A stretch of 64,000 nt of DNA. Source: Leisingera caerulea DSM 24564 (lineage in GTDB: Bacteria > Pseudomonadota > Alphaproteobacteria > Rhodobacterales > Rhodobacteraceae). The stretch's first letter is position 1; every line of letters starts with the position of its first letter. The stretch is taken from the NCBI RefSeq assembly GCF_000473325.1, contig NZ_KI421513.1, positions 735,217 through 799,216 on the forward strand, written 5' to 3'. Positions 62,293 through 64,000 of this stretch are shown piece by piece. The notes beneath the pieces are model-generated. The model was not told where the DNA came from, did no database searches, and saw only the letters and a list, made by a program, of their open reading frames with translations. A program made the translations under genes and the position numbers.

Positions 62293-63477
62293 TTAAACGC
62301 CGGCGTCGACAATCGCCTTGGCCAGCACCGGCACGGTCTGTGCATTCAAACCAGCAATGTTCAGGCGGCTGTCGCCGACCATGTAGATCCCATTGTCGAC
62401 CCGCATCTTCTCGACCAGATCCGGCGTGGTGCCCAAAAGCGAGAACATGCCGCGGTGCTGGGCAATGAAGCTGAACCGGTCGGAGCCGGTCAGCCGCTGC
62501 AGCTCATCCGCCAATTGCTGGCGCAGGCCGAGCATGCCGAGGCGCACCTCTTCCAGCTCTGCCGCCCAGTCGGCGCGCAGTGCGTCGTCGTTCAGGATCA
62601 TGGTCACCAGACGGGCGCCGTGGTCCGGCGGGAAGGAGTAGTTCTGCCGGTTCAGGAACGCCAGTGTGCCCTGGTTCAGCGCCTGCGCGGAGGTATCGTT
62701 GGAGACCGCCACCAAGAGGCCGGTACGCTCACGGTAGATGCCGAAGTTCTTGGAGCAGCTTGCGGCGATCAGCGTTTCCGGGCAGCTGGAGGCCACCAGG
62801 CTTACGCCCAGCGCATCCTGTTCCAGACCGTCGCCAAAGCCCTGATAAGCGATGTCGATCATCGGAATCAGGCCGCGCTCGTTCAGCAGCGCGATGACCT
62901 CTTTCCACTGCACCTCATTGAGGTTGGCGCCAGTCGGGTTGTGGCAGCAGCCGTGCAGCAGCACCACGTCGCCCTTCTCAGCGCCCTTCAGGTCTTCCAT
63001 CATGCCGTCGAAGTTCACGCCGCGGGTGTCGCGGTCGAAGTAGCGGTAGACGACGGTTTCGATGCCGACATACTTGAGGATCGAGACGTGGTTCGGCCAG
63101 GTCGGATCCGACACAAAGACGCGCGCCTTGGGGTTGGCCATCTGGATCAGCTCAAACGCCTGGCGCACCGCACCGGTGCCGCCGGGAGTGGCCGCCGCCG
63201 CGATGTTTTCACGCGCCACCGCATCGCCCAGGATCAGCTTGATCATCGCGTCCGAATAGGCCGGATCGCCCGCCAGGCCGACATAGGCCTTGGTGGTCTG
63301 CTCTTCCCACAGCTTGTGCTCCGCTGCCTTGATCGCGCGCATCACCGGGGTGACGCCCTCGGCGTTCTTGTAGACGCCGACGCCAAGGTCGATCTTATCC
63401 GCGCGCGGGTCGTCGCGGTACATCTGCATCAGCGCCAGGATCTTGTCGGCGGGCTGGGGTTTCAGGGTCTCGAACAT
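62293..63477 (-). CDS. Aromatic/aspartate aminotransferase (class I)
   Basis: A 394-aa PLP-dependent aminotransferase of the aspartate/tyrosine type I-alpha family. It has GVGVYKNAEGVTPVM, the N-P-T-G motif (CCHNPTGANL), DIAYQGFGDG and the PLP lysine in SCSKNFGIYRERTG, with a C-terminal arginine-containing SRLNIAGL. It interconverts aspartate or aromatic amino acids with their keto acids. Its ATG shares one base with the stop codon of the sulfurtransferase gene upstream. Confidence 0.93.
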   Translation of the reverse strand: MFETLKPQPADKILALMQMYRDDPRADKIDLGVGVYKNAEGVTPVMRAIKAAEHKLWEEQTTKAYVGLAGDPAYSDAMIKLILGDAVARENIAAAATPGGTGAVRQAFELIQMANPKARVFVSDPTWPNHVSILKYVGIETVVYRYFDRDTRGVNFDGMMEDLKGAEKGDVVLLHGCCHNPTGANLNEVQWKEVIALLNERGLIPMIDIAYQGFGDGLEQDALGVSLVASSCPETLIAASCSKNFGIYRERTGLLVAVSNDTSAQALNQGTLAFLNRQNYSFPPDHGARLVTMILNDDALRADWAAELEEVRLGMLGLRQQLADELQRLTGSDRFSFIAQHRGMFSLLGTTPDLVEKMRVDNGIYMVGDSRLNIAGLNAQTVPVLAKAIVDAGV

Positions 63478-64000
63478 CAGTTCTCTCCGGTAGCAACGGG
63501 AAGGGTCGGGAAGGCACCCCACTCCACCCAGGACCCGTCATAAAGCGAATGATCGGTCTTGCCGGTCCGCTCCAGGGCGAGGCTGAGGATGGCGGCGGTG
63601 ACGCCCGATCCGCAGGAAGTAATTGCAGGTTTGCTCAAATCGACACCGGCGCTTTCAAAGGCGGCGCGAATGCCCTCGGGATCCTTCATGGTGCCATCTT
63701 CATTAAGCACCTGGCCGAATGGCACGTTCTTGGAGCCCGGGATGTGGCCCGCGCGCAGGCCCTCGCGCGGCTCCGGCGCGTCGCCGCGGAAGCGTTCAGC
63801 GGAGCGGGCGTCGATGATCTCATGATCGCCCAGCTTGGCGGCGGCAGAGACCTGGGTCACGTCGCGCACCATATGATTTTGCACCCGCACCGTCATATGG
63901 CGGTCGCGGATCACCGGCGGCAGGTCCTCAACCGGATGGCCCTCGGCCTGCCACTTCGGGAAACCGCCGTCCAGCACCGCAACATTTGTCTGGCCCATGA
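63477..64000 (-). CDS. sseA: 3-mercaptopyruvate sulfurtransferase, C-terminal part (5' end outside window)
   Basis: The visible ~174 residues are the catalytic second rhodanese domain: HEIIDARSAERFRGDAPEPREGLRAGHIPGS followed by the active-site loop S-C-G-S-G-V-T-A with the persulfide cysteine. The CG(S/T)GVTA loop is that of mercaptopyruvate sulfurtransferases rather than thiosulfate sulfurtransferases. The frame is open at the window edge, and the N-terminal domain should lie beyond it. It is coupled to the aminotransferase gene; cysteine transamination followed by mercaptopyruvate desulfuration would be a sensible pair. Confidence 0.87.
   Translation of the reverse strand, partial: MGQTNVAVLDGGFPKWQAEGHPVEDLPPVIRDRHMTVRVQNHMVRDVTQVSAAAKLGDHEIIDARSAERFRGDAPEPREGLRAGHIPGSKNVPFGQVLNEDGTMKDPEGIRAAFESAGVDLSKPAITSCGSGVTAAILSLALERTGKTDHSLYDGSWVEWGAFPTLPVATGEN

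Overview
The window is a high-GC, densely coded chromosomal segment of an alphaproteobacterium, most likely of the marine Roseobacter group (Rhodobacterales; gene content and intergenic repeats resemble Leisingera/Phaeobacter/Ruegeria). This assignment is inference from gene content and sequence style; no database search was possible. About 64 protein genes are supported. No tRNA, rRNA, CRISPR array, transposase or prophage was seen.

Region 1 (1-14503) is an organosulfonate pathway. It holds the 3' end of taurine:pyruvate aminotransferase (tpa), the MocR-type regulator tauR, and a seven-gene plus-strand run: xsc, a TauE/SafE exporter, pta, a YeiH-type exporter and soeABC. Together these would turn taurine into sulfoacetaldehyde, then acetyl phosphate plus sulfite, then acetyl-CoA, with sulfite exported or oxidised to sulfate in the cytoplasm. 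Candidate TauR boxes lie before tauR and before xsc. An SDR gene and an ArsR-permease pair sit between tpa and tauR.

Region 2 (14504-33700) starts with a CxxC carboxymuconolactone-decarboxylase-like gene and an ECF41-type sigma factor, preceded by a match to the published ECF41 promoter. It continues with dapA, a soluble lytic transglycosylase, two EamA transporters, a divergent mnmD / FAD-oxidoreductase pair, a MaoC-like hydratase, an OmpA lipoprotein, a WYL regulator, an Ada-like protein, nth, a PfkB kinase, a MarR regulator with twin operators, rppH, a FadH-like reductase and a PfpI/DJ-1 protein.

Region 3 (33700-51800) is mainly housekeeping and small metabolic genes: ABM and NIPSNAP proteins, DUF4399, an auxin-efflux-type carrier, LysR and GlxA/AraC regulators, a class II aldolase, an OmpA-like protein, an AhpD-like enzyme, a CinA-like protein, sfsA, an MscS channel, map, a HAD phosphatase, rsmD, an FAD reductase, a peroxiredoxin, phhB, a FemAB/GNAT-like protein, GDPD and RidA.

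Region 4 (51998-64000) holds an ABC + HlyD type I secretion pair without a visible substrate, mlaA-mlaC, a class A PBP, the nitrogen pair glnK-amtB with a sigma-54-like promoter, a sulfotransferase of plainer base composition, an aromatic/aspartate aminotransferase and a truncated 3-mercaptopyruvate sulfurtransferase.

Between genes there are recurring non-coding structures. A composite GC-rich palindromic repeat (six full copies and one partial) often sits just after stop codons. A 21-nt element is shared by two convergent intergenic regions. Several single palindromes look like operators or structured RNA. No clearly new multi-gene system was found; the repeats and the regulatory sites are the most interesting unexplained signals.
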